A DNA stretch of 64,000 nucleotides from Echinarachnius parma. Taxonomy: Eukaryota; Echinodermata; Echinoidea; Clypeasteroida; Echinarachniidae. The notes below the pieces were generated by a model, which searched no databases, was not told the origin of the DNA, and saw only the letters and a list, made by a program, of their open reading frames with translations. Positions 40,101-48,610 of this stretch are shown here, in pieces. The stretch is from NCBI GenBank assembly GCA_037951105.1, contig JBAMJV010004361.1, forward strand, positions 1 through 64,000, read 5' to 3'. Numbering within the stretch: position 1 is the stretch's first letter; each line of letters opens with the position of its first letter. A program made the position numbers and the translations under genes.

Positions 40101-42899
40101 CAAGACTACCGTATTTGTCAGCGTATTAACCGCATGGTTTTCCCCGACAGAATTACCGACGAAAAGGGGGGTGCGGTTTGTACACGGAGATAGGGAAAAA
40201 TTGCACGAAAATCCCCACTAGCACAACACAGCATGAAACACTATGCATGGGACTGTAGTGAACGCTAGAAGACAAACGAAGACAAAACAAAACATGAATC
40301 AAATCGGAGATGAAAAAACTGTACCTTGATATGTTTATTCCTTCTTAGATTAAGGTAGGGTAGATTTAACCAAATCTGAACTTGTAAGAAGGAATAAACA
40401 TATCAAGGTACAGTTTTTTCATCTCCGATTTGATTCATGTTTTGTTTTGTCTTTGTTTATCTTCTAGCGTTCACTACAGTCCCATGCATAGTGTTCCATG
40501 TTTTGTTTTCTGGTAAGCTCAACAAATGTTACAGATTGATCGGGGAAGGGGCTCATAATTTCCTTAATGTGCTTCAGAGACTTCAGTAAATTGAAGTTTA
40601 TTTCATAGAACAAAACTCTCTGGAAAAGAAGGATGTTTTTTCTTATCCTCGGCACATTTTGACCATCCAAAAATCAAGACTTATGCTATCACATTTTTTT
40701 TTTTCATGGAAAACCCCCAAAGTTAGGGATGCGGTTAATACACCGGAGCGGGTAATACACCGACAAATACGGTATTCATACCATATATTTCATCCGATGC
40801 CTGTTAACGATTTTGTATAATTCTGATTTGTAAAATGATATATTATTCATATATATTACATAATATTAATTTGGTAATTGTAAATATAAACTTTGTTTCT
40901 TCTTCTTTTCTCTCTATCTCTCTCTCTTTCTACTTTATATCGTCCTCATTTTTTTTATCTGGTCCCCCATGGGGACCAGATAATTGATCTTTGAATTTGG
41001 AGTCAATCTACATTTGAATATATGTCTCTATCGCCCAAGCACTCGGGCAAGGGCCTAATTATTATGAACATTGTAAACAAAAGGGAAAGAAAGCCCCTGC
41101 AGGATCCCACCAACTATGGAGAATTGATCTCTCCCACCATTGCCAAGCTCTTGGAACTTCTACTAAATATCACCTCTAAGAAACATCAACACCCAAGACA
41201 AACTTCAATTTGGTTTTCAAAAGGGAGAATCCTGCCTGTATTCCTCATCTGCATTTAACAGACTTCAATGCCACCTTAAAAAAGCCAGGGCAATCAAGTA
41301 TGAACGAGAGACTTTAAAAAGAATAGCATTGTAATTTTGCTGTGCACAGGTTGTATTTTCTCTGTAATAGTCGTCAAAGGTAGGCAGTCCACCTTGTGGA
41401 TGGTAGTTGGTGCGACTATTATCAGACTTTTCTCTTGCTGGGATAGCTGACATTCTATTTGTAATGAAACTAGAAATAGCTCCATTTCTGAACCCAAGAA
41501 GTACATTTTTGTGTAGATATCTTGGCAATGTTGATGGTTCATCTTACCTGAATTTATCTCTGTAGTAGTCATCAAAGGTAGGCAGTCCACCTTGTTGTGG
41601 GGGCCCTGAAGGGTAGTTCTGGTTTTGACTATTGTCGGCCTTCTCTCTGGCGAGGATAGCTGCCGTGGAGTTTGAGAGGTTACTGTTAACATTCCCTTCC
41701 CCTCCGCCTCCCCCACCTCCTCCTGGTTGGGGCTTCTCCTCCCCAGGTTTCCTCTTGGCAAAACTACATTCTGATTGGATCAATAACAAATGGAAACAGA
41801 AACAAAAGTTGTTTGAGAAGAATATTCAAAATACAAAATAAGGGGCATCCATCTTTTTTTTCAAAGATGGTTCAGTTTCCTAAATAAGATGAGCACAGTG
41901 CGTAGTACACACTGATTCAGTGTTATGCAGTGTCCGTCAACTAGCCGAGTTTAAAATGGCAACCTCAGTGTAGTATCCCCACTCATGAAGGCCTTAAATG
42001 GTGCTAAATTTGTAATACTTCTCAAAATCTTTTCTACATGCTTTTTAGTAATGGCAACAATGGTGGACACTTAAAACATCCGTGTTCCTAATAAATATGA
42101 ATTCCCCCTATATAAAATAAAAAATACTAAAATTTCAGAAGGAACCAAACTAAACGCATGAAAATGGTTAATACCAAATCTGTTCTAATAAATTGTTTTT
42201 GAACTCACCAATTTTCTTTCCCTTAATCATCTGCCCAGACTCTGCACTGATGGCATTTTGTGCTTCCTGCGCCGTCGCAAACTGCAGAAATGCAAAGCCT
42301 TTCTTCATGAATAGATCTGAGGAAATACAAGTAAATATTGTTAGCCAACCTCAAACAAGAATATTCATGAACAGGTCTAAGGGAAACGAGCAAGTATTGT
42401 CAGCCGACATTGATGATAAGAATATTGCTCAAAGGCAATTCTTTCTTCATGAACAGGTCTGAGGGGAAAAAAGGGAATATTTACAGAAAGTTCTGTCAAG
42501 ATTCACTTTTCTAATTCAGTGCAATTTCAAACAGCAATCAGAAAGACAGAACTTTATGAAATAAATGTATCACAATGGGAAAAAAATTGCTCTTAAATCG
42601 GGACTCTTTTTCAGTTGTTTGTCAGGATGTAGAAAGATCTATACATTTTCAGGGAGCCTCCTGCGGAATCAGGGAGACTTGGCAGCTCTGGGCCCCATTG
42701 CTGAAAGAGATACAATTGATTGTATGGCGCTCTATAAATGCTATAATTATATTGTTATTATTATTATTATTATCATACCTGTAACAGGGCCATATTTCTC
42801 AAAGCGAGTCCTCAACTCTTCGCGGTCAAGCTGATCTGTGGGGAGATTTGCTACAAAGACTCGTGAGTTGAGCTTGATCTTGATATCCAGGTCAGCCAT
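30231..42899 (-). CDS. NCOA5: NCOA5-like coregulator, ten coding exons
   Basis: Homologue of nuclear receptor coactivator 5 (CIA), a nuclear coregulator and RNA-associated protein. Coding exons, 5' to 3': 42,899-42,779; 42,316-42,209; 41,770-41,548; 39,721-39,569; 39,222-38,602; 38,384-38,157; 37,013-36,984; 36,161-35,962; 31,676-31,383; 31,102-30,231. All junctions are GT-AG, phases agree throughout, and the sum is 2,850 nt (949 residues). Layout: RRM (about residues 11-75), Gly run, Arg/Asp-rich block (about 160-450), anticodon-binding-like domain (about 470-562, ending HGTPQ), LXXLL box LFSLL (617-621), then ALQAKILSL and NVKKALDNLIQTGP motifs also found in human NCOA5. Human NCOA5 is about 579 residues, and as I recall it has no N-terminal RRM. 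The start codon is the first ATG of the RRM exon, preceded by an in-exon AG splice site at 42,918. Identity is very secure; the exact start is fairly sure. Confidence 0.93.
31383..31676 (-). CDS. NCOA5: NCOA5 coding exon 9 (LXXLL box)
   Basis: Begins EHRNMPLDDAMSLITRNYDR (human has EHRNMPQADAM). After a linker it encodes LTLSQLFSLLADGRQLT and EVDRVITFLEEMRERM, matching the human region around SLINLLADNRYLT. LFSLL at 31,512-31,498 is a nuclear-receptor-type LXXLL box. Acceptor AAATAG|AACAC, donor GAAAG|GTAAGG. The preceding intron is about 4.3 kb. Confidence 0.94.
31677..35961 (-). other. NCOA5 intron between exons 8 and 9
   Basis: 4.3-kb intron. Contains ATC/ATT trinucleotide stretches (about 33,925-33,970 and 34,200-34,225) and otherwise AT-rich unique-looking sequence. 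A possible acceptor followed by a short open stretch lies near 33,215, but no second feature supports an exon. Confidence 0.7.
35962..36161 (-). CDS. NCOA5: NCOA5 coding exon 8 (anticodon-binding-like core)
   Basis: Encodes GYAEMVERRLNGLGITTDMM, FINAEASISAVLDGATRNGA, LYAIMVSNTHEIHRSLTLNI and LHGTPQ. This corresponds position for position to the human segment around VDLIFLNTEVSL, FAIVITQQHQIHRSCTVNI and MFGTPQ. The fold is the aminoacyl-tRNA synthetase class II anticodon-binding fold. Confidence 0.95.
36561..36817. mobile_element. 'ATATGTGACCGGC' miniature inverted-repeat element
   Basis: Ends ATATGTGACCGGCCAAAGCA and TGCTATAGCCGGTCACATAT are inverted copies, each followed inward by (A)AACCCGGCACTTGTC or its complement. 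About 257 bp, in the intron between NCOA5 exons 7 and 8. Same family as 58,857-59,112 and 59,957-60,170. Confidence 0.75.
36984..37013 (-). CDS. NCOA5: NCOA5 coding exon 7 (30-nt microexon)
   Basis: A 30-base exon encoding SYGSAAAKIQ, between TTTCAG|TTATGG and CAGAA|GTGAGT. It keeps phase between exons 6 and 8 and supplies the helix at the start of the domain. Its small size makes it easy for gene finders to miss. Confidence 0.85.
38157..38384 (-). CDS. NCOA5: NCOA5 coding exon 6 (RPAE repeats, enters ABD)
   Basis: Encodes RDPYARDSRDPYSRDRSERP, four RPAE-like repeats, SGPPPSTTVSDYLPP, and then PVDCEILVLSKQQ, which matches the opening strand of the human NCOA5 anticodon-binding-like domain (PVDCEI). 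Acceptor TTCCAG|GAGAG, donor CAGAG|GTGAGT. Confidence 0.93.
38602..39222 (-). CDS. NCOA5: NCOA5 coding exon 5 (Arg/Asp repeat block)
   Basis: Longest internal exon at 621 nt. Encodes MERFPDDRRDPYDRSLPPP followed by many tandem RDPLRD, SRDPIRD and DPRD units, then YRRDDPY and RDRLGDRDRL units. Human NCOA5 has a comparable but shorter RD-rich N-terminal region. The opposite-strand and +1 open frames across this exon are shadows of the 12-bp repetition. Confidence 0.92.
39569..39721 (-). CDS. NCOA5: NCOA5 coding exon 4 (Arg/Pro-rich)
   Basis: Encodes REARDFDPYGPYGRDFPPPP and then a run of RER/RDRE and YYRDDPA. Acceptor TTTCAG|CCGGG, donor GCAAG|GTAAGA, two bases carried into and out of the exon. 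Confidence 0.9.
40109..40772. mobile_element. TA-flanked inverted-repeat element with foldback core
   Basis: Starts CCGTATTTGTCAGCGTATTA and ends with a diverged complement, ATACACCGACAAATACGG. TA lies directly outside both ends (40,107-40,108 and 40,773-40,774). The inside is a long hairpin whose arms carry TGAATCAAATCGGAGATGAA and CTGTACCTTGATATGTTTAT. A TA target duplication is typical of Tc1/mariner-type movement. 664 bp and non-coding. Confidence 0.75.
41355..41455 (-). pseudogene. Decayed tandem copy of NCOA5 exon 3
   Basis: On the minus strand this reads MSAIPAREKSDNSRTNYHPQ and then GGLPTFDDYYRE, against AAILAREKADNSQNQNY and GGLPTFDDYYRD in the true exon 93 bp upstream. The copy lacks a usable GT donor at the matching place (it reads GAGAAAATAC) and has no clear acceptor. 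It is probably dead, but its frame is still open. Confidence 0.75.
41548..41770 (-). CDS. NCOA5: NCOA5 coding exon 3 (Gly run, GLPTFDDYYRD)
   Basis: Encodes a basic CSFAKRKPGEEKP stretch, a run of seven glycines, a STAAILAREKADNSQNQ segment and GGLPTFDDYYRDKF. The acceptor is ATCAG|AATGTAG, chosen because it alone keeps phase with the RRM exon. The donor is TTCAG|GTAAGA. A decayed copy of its second half lies at 41,355-41,455. Confidence 0.88.
42209..42316 (-). CDS. NCOA5: NCOA5 coding exon 2 (RRM C-terminal half)
   Basis: Encodes DLFMKKGFAFLQFATAQEA and SGQMIKGKKI. KGFAFLQF is the RNP1 motif with its aromatic residues. The arrangement resembles the RALY/hnRNP C type of RRM. Acceptor CTCAG|AT, donor TTG|GTGAGT. 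The acceptor is tandemly triplicated upstream (see 42,298-42,465). Confidence 0.92.
42298..42465 (-). repeat. Tandem triplication of the NCOA5 exon 2 acceptor
   Basis: The block containing TCATGAATAGATCTGAGG, that is the acceptor plus the first codons of exon 2, recurs at about 42,366 and 42,446 as TCATGAACAGGTCTAAGG and TCATGAACAGGTCTGAGG. The first two copies also share a following AA.TATTGT.AGCC. Each copy offers CTCAG or TTAG-type acceptor sequence on the minus strand. Confidence 0.7.
42779..42899 (-). CDS. NCOA5: NCOA5 coding exon 1 (RRM N-terminal half)
   Basis: Starts MADLDIKIKLNSRVFVANLP, where VFVANL is the RNP2 strand. Ends at ACAG|GTATGA with one base carried over. A splice acceptor at 42,918 upstream shows that this exon also holds an 18-base 5' untranslated piece. 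Confidence 0.92.
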
Positions 42900-42917
42900 G
42901 TTGCTGATGCGGAATCA

Positions 42918-45595
42918 CTGTAAATGGAAGTAATGGAACAATAATAAGACAACTTATTCACTCATACAGACATTATCATACTGCTGTGTGGGGCAGGCAT
43001 GGGAGCTAGCAGGCTAGCTGTACATAGACAATGCATGGTGGCAAGTATAGAGGAAGCTAATGCAAAGAATATTACAATGTTGGAAATTATAAATAATAAG
43101 AGAACTATGGGCTTAAATATTATTATTATATAAGTTGTAAGTCCCATGTGCTTCAGAGATCCAACTGAACAAGCACTTAGAAAACCCAACTCGGGATCGA
43201 TACTAAATGCTCTTCGGACCAAAAAGCAGTGGAAAATTTTGAAACATATTACTTTTAAGCCTTAAGGCCTGATATTCAATTGAATATGGGATAAGAAAGT
43301 AAAAATAGTTAGTAAGCAGCTTTAAATGAAGAAAATAAAGTGAGGTTTAGACAAGATATGTAGGATAAATAAAGGGAAAATAAGGGCATAAAGAGGACAT
43401 TTTCCTGGCTTCACATTGGTAATGTGTATAAATGATTATTTAAAATTTTGGGGGGTAAAGGACATCATTTTTGCGTTTGTTTGGAAACATTTTTTGTGAA
43501 TATGCACAGAGGGGGTGTATTTTTTAAAGTGGCTTGTAAGTTGTACTGCTTCACATTTGTGAAGGGCCACAAGATGAATTTTGTTAGAATTTTAAAAAAA
43601 TCATTAAAAAGGGATGTGGCTGTATTTTATAGGCCAAGAATAATCATGCGTTACACCTTTGAATATGAAGTGACACCACCAGGGACATTTTTGGTCATAT
43701 TTGGTTCCGATTTGCTCTCCCCGCACTACCTTATATGTACATTCCTAATGCAGTTGCAATGTTCAATAAGGGTTTCATTATATCTTCTTACGACATTGTG
43801 AATGTTTTTATTGTTTTAGTTAACAGAAAATGTAATATTGGACTATAACGAAGGAGTGCAAATGGCAATTCACACGGCGCAACACTCGTAACGCACCTTC
43901 AAGACATGATCATTAAAAAATGGGTGCTTCCAGATAAAACAAATTTGGGCCATATTCAACATCTGTCCATACTCTTTTGAAGTAAAAGACATCATTGCCC
44001 TTTAAACTTCACAGACTCTTTGACATAAAGGTGGTTAGCAGAAAAAGTGTACTCTGTGTGCCGTAACACTCGTAACGGGCAAACAAAAGCTGATATTTAA
44101 AAGTTGAATAAAAACTTCTGCTGCTTTTTGTTTTCCGGCTTTAAAGTGGGTCCTGATACACCATTTGGACATATTAAATTTCTGTGAACACTAATTTCTT
44201 TTCCTAGGGGAGGGTTAAAACTTCTAAAGTTCGCTCTGAAACGTAAACACCCGTAACGTGGAACTGCCCAGTGGTAGAGTTAATTTCTGCTTGTAATATA
44301 CATTAAAATTTGCTTTTTTACTTTAAGCCTGCACCCAAACACCCCCCCCCCCCCCCCAAAAAAAAATGCTGTAGAGTGTACACCTGGGGGTGTATTCTGA
44401 AAATTGTCTTTTCTCGAAAACTGTATTATCTTAGGCTTATGACAAAATATGTATTCTGAAAACTCTCATAACTGTTGTAATTGTATTATCTCTGAAAGTT
44501 TGTAAACCTCTATCAGCTGGCGCGCCTTGCCACGCAATTGCTAAGCGCGTTTGCGCAAGCAAAGGTGTCTTATTTGGTCAAAAATATGTATTCTGAAAAC
44601 TCTTTTCTTTTATCTCATCATAAATTCATAAATTCTACTCATATGCTGAGACAGCTACTATGGCCTGGGGCTGTATTTTCCTTTTGTTATATCTTGTTTA
44701 AAAATATTTTAAGACATTTATTTGAGTTTCTGAAAATGTGAACATTTCGTGCTTGTTAACTATTTTGAAGGCTAATTTCTCATATTTGCACGATGATGAT
44801 TAACTGAGATTTATCACTTTTAAAAAGGAGATGATGAACATGATACAGTCGATTAAGATGTACATTCCTCTTCCAGTTACACTTACAGTTATTGTTTACT
44901 AAGTAAAAGTTAAACAATACAATTACAATAAGAATTTAGATCATTAATATTATTCATTATTCATTAAATTAAAATTAACATCTTCATCACTTTCTGTACA
45001 TGGCAACAAAGTTATTAATCCCTTTAATGTTACATTTATAACCAAGTACAAGACCAAGTTCCATATTTCTCTCTGTGTCTGTGACGTCTGTCCTCTTGTC
45101 TTGACAGAAAGAAGAGTTTATTACCCAATGATACTGTTCAGTTCCACAACAAAACCTTCTAGGATCAATCAGAACGCTCATGTTAGTAGGCGTATAATAC
45201 ACGGGCTTCTACGTAAGCTCGGCAAAATATCGCACAACTCTCTCAATACAAGGTGCTATAGCCGCGTGTTTTATGCAAGATCGCCGTGGGATATTAAACC
45301 AATTGTTTCGCTGATCACCAGCTTTACTATAATGTAACACAAAAAGACATCAGCGTAAATCACGGATTCAGAAATAGGACGACACATGCACAGACACAAG
45401 TCATGTAGTCATAGACCGCTTTGTTGCTACAAAAGTTACATGCCGATCGATCCGATGACGATGTCGATGAATGCTCGTAAATAAACAGGGAAATCTTCAA
45501 CTATATCGTGTGGACATATACTGATTAATTATGAATGGATTGATGTGCACAATTAATACATCAACAAGCACAAAAGTCAGACAATTAATACTTAC
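42918..45595 (-). other. Probable 5' UTR intron of NCOA5
   Basis: Bounded below by the acceptor TTTACAG|TG at 42,918 and above by the candidate donor at 45,595. Contains a 17-base poly-C run (about 44,341-44,357). A loosely tandem motif AACACTCGTAACG recurs near 43,884, 44,066 and, as AACACCCGTAACG, 44,249, about 182 bp apart. No coding exon is seen. Confidence 0.5.
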
Positions 45596-45773
45596 ATTTT
45601 TGTGTCAGAAACGGGTCTCAGACTCCGGATTGTCGTGCGGTATAATATATATACAGTATAGTACACGTACGTACGCGCGCGTTATTATACGGTAAAAATG
45701 CGCGCGGCGCGTGCAGCGCATCCGATCCGACCGATCCGATCCCGAGCGCAATCGACACGTGCGATACTAGTAT
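45596..45773 (-). promoter_or_regulatory. Candidate NCOA5 promoter and non-coding first exon
   Basis: A strong donor AAAAAT|GTAAGTATT sits at 45,596/45,595 on the minus strand, upstream of a GC- and CpG-rich patch (ACGTACGTACGCGCGCG, GCGCGCGGCGCG, CGATCCGATCC repeats) and TATA-like sequence near 45,640. Together with the acceptor at 42,918 this fits a non-coding first exon. The transcription start cannot be fixed from sequence alone. Confidence 0.4.
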
Positions 45774-45781
45774 ACTGTAGT
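45774..45781. repeat. 8-bp target site duplication, left
   Basis: ACTGTAGT, directly outside the left terminal inverted repeat of the P-type element and identical to 51,065-51,072. Confidence 0.88.
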
Positions 45782-45817
45782 CATAGAGTTATATATAGGT
45801 ACTAGAGTGCGGACTCG
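45782..45817 (+). repeat. Left 36-bp terminal inverted repeat of P-type element
   Basis: Identical to the reverse complement of 51,029-51,064 over all 36 positions. Contains TATATATA (from about 45,789) and GTGCGGACTCG at its inner end. Confidence 0.92.
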
Positions 45818-46046
45818 CAATGGCTCGCGCGCAAAGGCTCTGTGATCGCATGGAGCATAGTCCGCCATTATTATGTCGGGCAATGTGCCGCGAGTCTCCG
45901 CACGCGCTGCACATGCCCTTCGCACTGACTGATGATACAAGTCGGTGTTTGGCCTTGATTTCGCAAGACACAATCTGAAAATTACAATGAAGATTATAAA
46001 CATATATATACATGTACTGCTCGGAGTCGAAATTTATAGAAAACAA

Positions 46047-46113
46047 CGAGAATAAATGAAATACTCCGTGGGAAAATTTGTTTTTTTCCACAGAGTATTT
46101 CATTTATTCTCGT
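46047..46113. repeat. Perfect 20+ bp hairpin inside P-type element
   Basis: CGAGAATAAATGAAATACTC is followed after about 25 bases by its exact complement. Extra pairing (CGTGG/CCACAG) continues toward the loop. May be a small foldback insertion. Confidence 0.75.
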
Positions 46114-46650
46114 GTTTTATATACATATATAATATGTGCATATAATATATAGATTTTTTATTTTTATTTATTTATTAATTTTTTTTTTGTTTTGGGGGGG
46201 GATAATTGTTCTATACTACAAGTATTCTCTTTATTTTGTTCACTTGAAGCTATAGTGTCAAGCCTGGATTTATTACGCGATGGAGCATGCTCTTCACTAT
46301 TGTATTGTTATGGATTTATGTGTGTGAATGTGTGTTTGTTGAGGAGGGGTGGGTTGGAAAGATGAACTTCCCCTGCGAATAGGAAAGTTTCAATTTAAAA
46401 TGTCAAAATAAGCTTTGTATTTTCCCACACATTCAACCATCCATTCAACCAACCATTCATTTATCCATCCTTCAAGCATGCCATTCATCCACCAATCTAT
46501 CAAATCATATCAGCACACTTTTTGTTCATTGCAGAAAATTTCCTAAATCAAATGTAGTCTGTTGCCCTTTCACAAAATCAGGTTCATGTACTTTGTCGAT
46601 TCATTTCTAAAAGTAAAAAAAAAAAAATGAACACATAAAAAAATCAAATT

Positions 46651-46830
46651 GTACAGCGGACTCTCGTTATAAAGAGGTCGGATATAAGTAACAAAACCTG
46701 CGTATAACAAGGTAATTTGCTGGTCCCAACTATTTATATATTTTTTTGTTTAGCCTGAATGAGAAACTTGATATAACAAGTCAATTTTCTTGGTCCCAAG
46801 GACCTTGTTATAACGAGATTCCACTGTACT
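46651..46830. mobile_element. 'CAGTGGAACC' miniature element, diverged copy
   Basis: Left end TACAGCGGACTCTCGTTATA and right end TATAACGAGATTCCACTGTA are inverted. Inner GGTCC(C/A)A and CTTGTTATA phrases match the copies at 59,790-59,922 and 60,640-60,761. Confidence 0.65.
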
Positions 46831-47183
46831 TCAATCATTAAATTCAATAAATAATTGTACATATATCTCCTCATAAAATATTAAGGGATTCTCTATAACA
46901 CAGACACAGCATTTCTCACATTTCAATATTGCTATAGGCCAATTCACGAATCACGATACAAAATTATTTATACTCATTTAAATAAACAGTCAGTCAATGA
47001 ACATGTGATCTAAATGTAAATTTATTGATCTTAGAGAAATAACCCAATGGTTTTTTCCATAGATAAATTCAATTCAAACAAATCAATAAATAGTTCTGGT
47101 TAATTTCTCAGTTTTGTCCATCATAATGGTGGTTTTAAATCAAAGAGCAGATGCTTTATACCTCTTATACATGTATAATAATG

Positions 47184-47634
47184 TTAAAGGGGCAGTTTAG
47201 TTTTGGTAAGGCTGAACTTTAGTAGCCAAAACCTGCACAGTAACATTATAAACTAATAGTTATAAATCCACCATGCTCGAAAGGTATACACAATTACAAA
47301 CGACTAAGTAAAAATGCTGTTATCATTCAAAAAGAGCCATTAAAACACAAGAGGGCGCTTTTAAAAAAAGACTTGGTTTCAACCATTTTTCAAAGTGCAA
47401 GCATTTTTTTTTTTTTTTTCAAAGAATCATCTAATTATTTGGGCCCCAAATAATTATAAGATCAGATATATTTATCAATATTTCCGCCGTTTCTGGGTCG
47501 ATTTTGACCAAATAAAGTTTATTCTGCCATTCAAATTGCATGTTCTCTCAAATTCGACACTCAGTTTTTTATTACCTCACAAAAAAATTGTGATGTGCAG
47601 TGCCCTCTCTACCAAAACTAAACTACCCCTTTAA
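47184..47634 (-). mobile_element. TTAA-flanked miniature element, inverted copy
   Basis: Ends TTAAAGGGGCAGTTTAG and CTAAACTACCCCTTTAA. Contains CACCATGCTCGAAAGG and GACCAAATAAAGTTTATTCT. Inserted within the P-type element. Confidence 0.72.
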
Positions 47635-48018
47635 ATTTCTATTTACCCTATCATAGATAAACTACTTGGATACAAGAACAGTCCCATTGAGAACGAAGAC
47701 CACATTTAATGTATTGCAATGATGGAATAAATCTCTATTGTATCATCGAATTGGATACAGAAATGTCATTATTTTTTACTAAAATTAAGTGAAACTTCAA
47801 GTTTTGTATAGACAAAATAAAATATGAACATTTGGCAATTCATTCCAATCTAAAAAGTTTCCAATTTGCACTAAAATAGTGATCTTCAATCTGTTCATAT
47901 GTTGCCAATTTAGGATTCTCAGATTATTTTGGCTAAAATAACTCCTATGAGCGGTCGCAACATTTAACTGTGACAATTGAGGTCTAATTTGGGGCAGTTT
48001 ATTTTTCTCTTTATTCTG

Positions 48019-48130
48019 GAACAATCCCCCCCCCCCCCCCCCATTATAATTTTTTTTGGGAAAATTTGTTGATGTCAACAACAAAAAGTGTCAGAGGTCC
48101 CCCTCCCCTCCCCCCCCCCCCCCCCCCCAA
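48019..48130. repeat. Two poly-C runs
   Basis: C runs at about 48,027-48,042 and 48,109-48,128, separated by about 65 bp of T/A-rich sequence. Gly-rich minus-strand open frames across them are artefacts. Confidence 0.8.
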
Positions 48131-48610
48131 GAAGTTGCAAGGCATTTTGCCCTCCCTAAGCAAACACCCTGGCGCCGCCCCTGATTCCAGCAGACATGAT
48201 GATAAGGAAAATAGATATGTATTGAATTTTGTGTGATGTTTGATTGAAACAGCAAGAAGATAAAATCAGTATAGCACATCTCTACAAGAAAGTATTGAAT
48301 CTATTACTATATTGAGCCATTTATATTACTAGTTGCTCTCACTTTTTGTGCATCTCTCAAATTGTGGGCACACTAAAATTACCAGGTTTGGGGATAACTT
48401 CCACAAGAGTTGTATGCATACAGTGAGAAAAGAAAACCTCTAGTTGGATGTATCTACTATAAGCAGGCTTTTTTCCTGCAACATACAAAGTGTAGCTGGC
48501 TTTTCAGTTTTTAGAAAGAAAAAAAGACTGCAACAATTACAAATCAATCACTACTGAACTTCCCCTTTAAGGCTGAAATCCCTCGTGTTTTATTTTGTTT
48601 TTCTGTTAGT

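Larger units (their letters stand above)
39722..41547 (-). other. NCOA5 intron between exons 3 and 4
   Basis: Holds the TA-flanked element at 40,109-40,772, a CT-rich stretch near 40,890-40,935 and the decayed exon copy at 41,355-41,455. Confidence 0.7.

Noticed and set aside
45767..46103. Minus-strand 78- and 104-codon open frames at the left end of the P-type element, with a related ATGGCGGC frame at 50,990
   Set aside because: Their similarity is explained by the inverted terminal and subterminal repeats of the transposon. No domain or splice continuation supports a gene.
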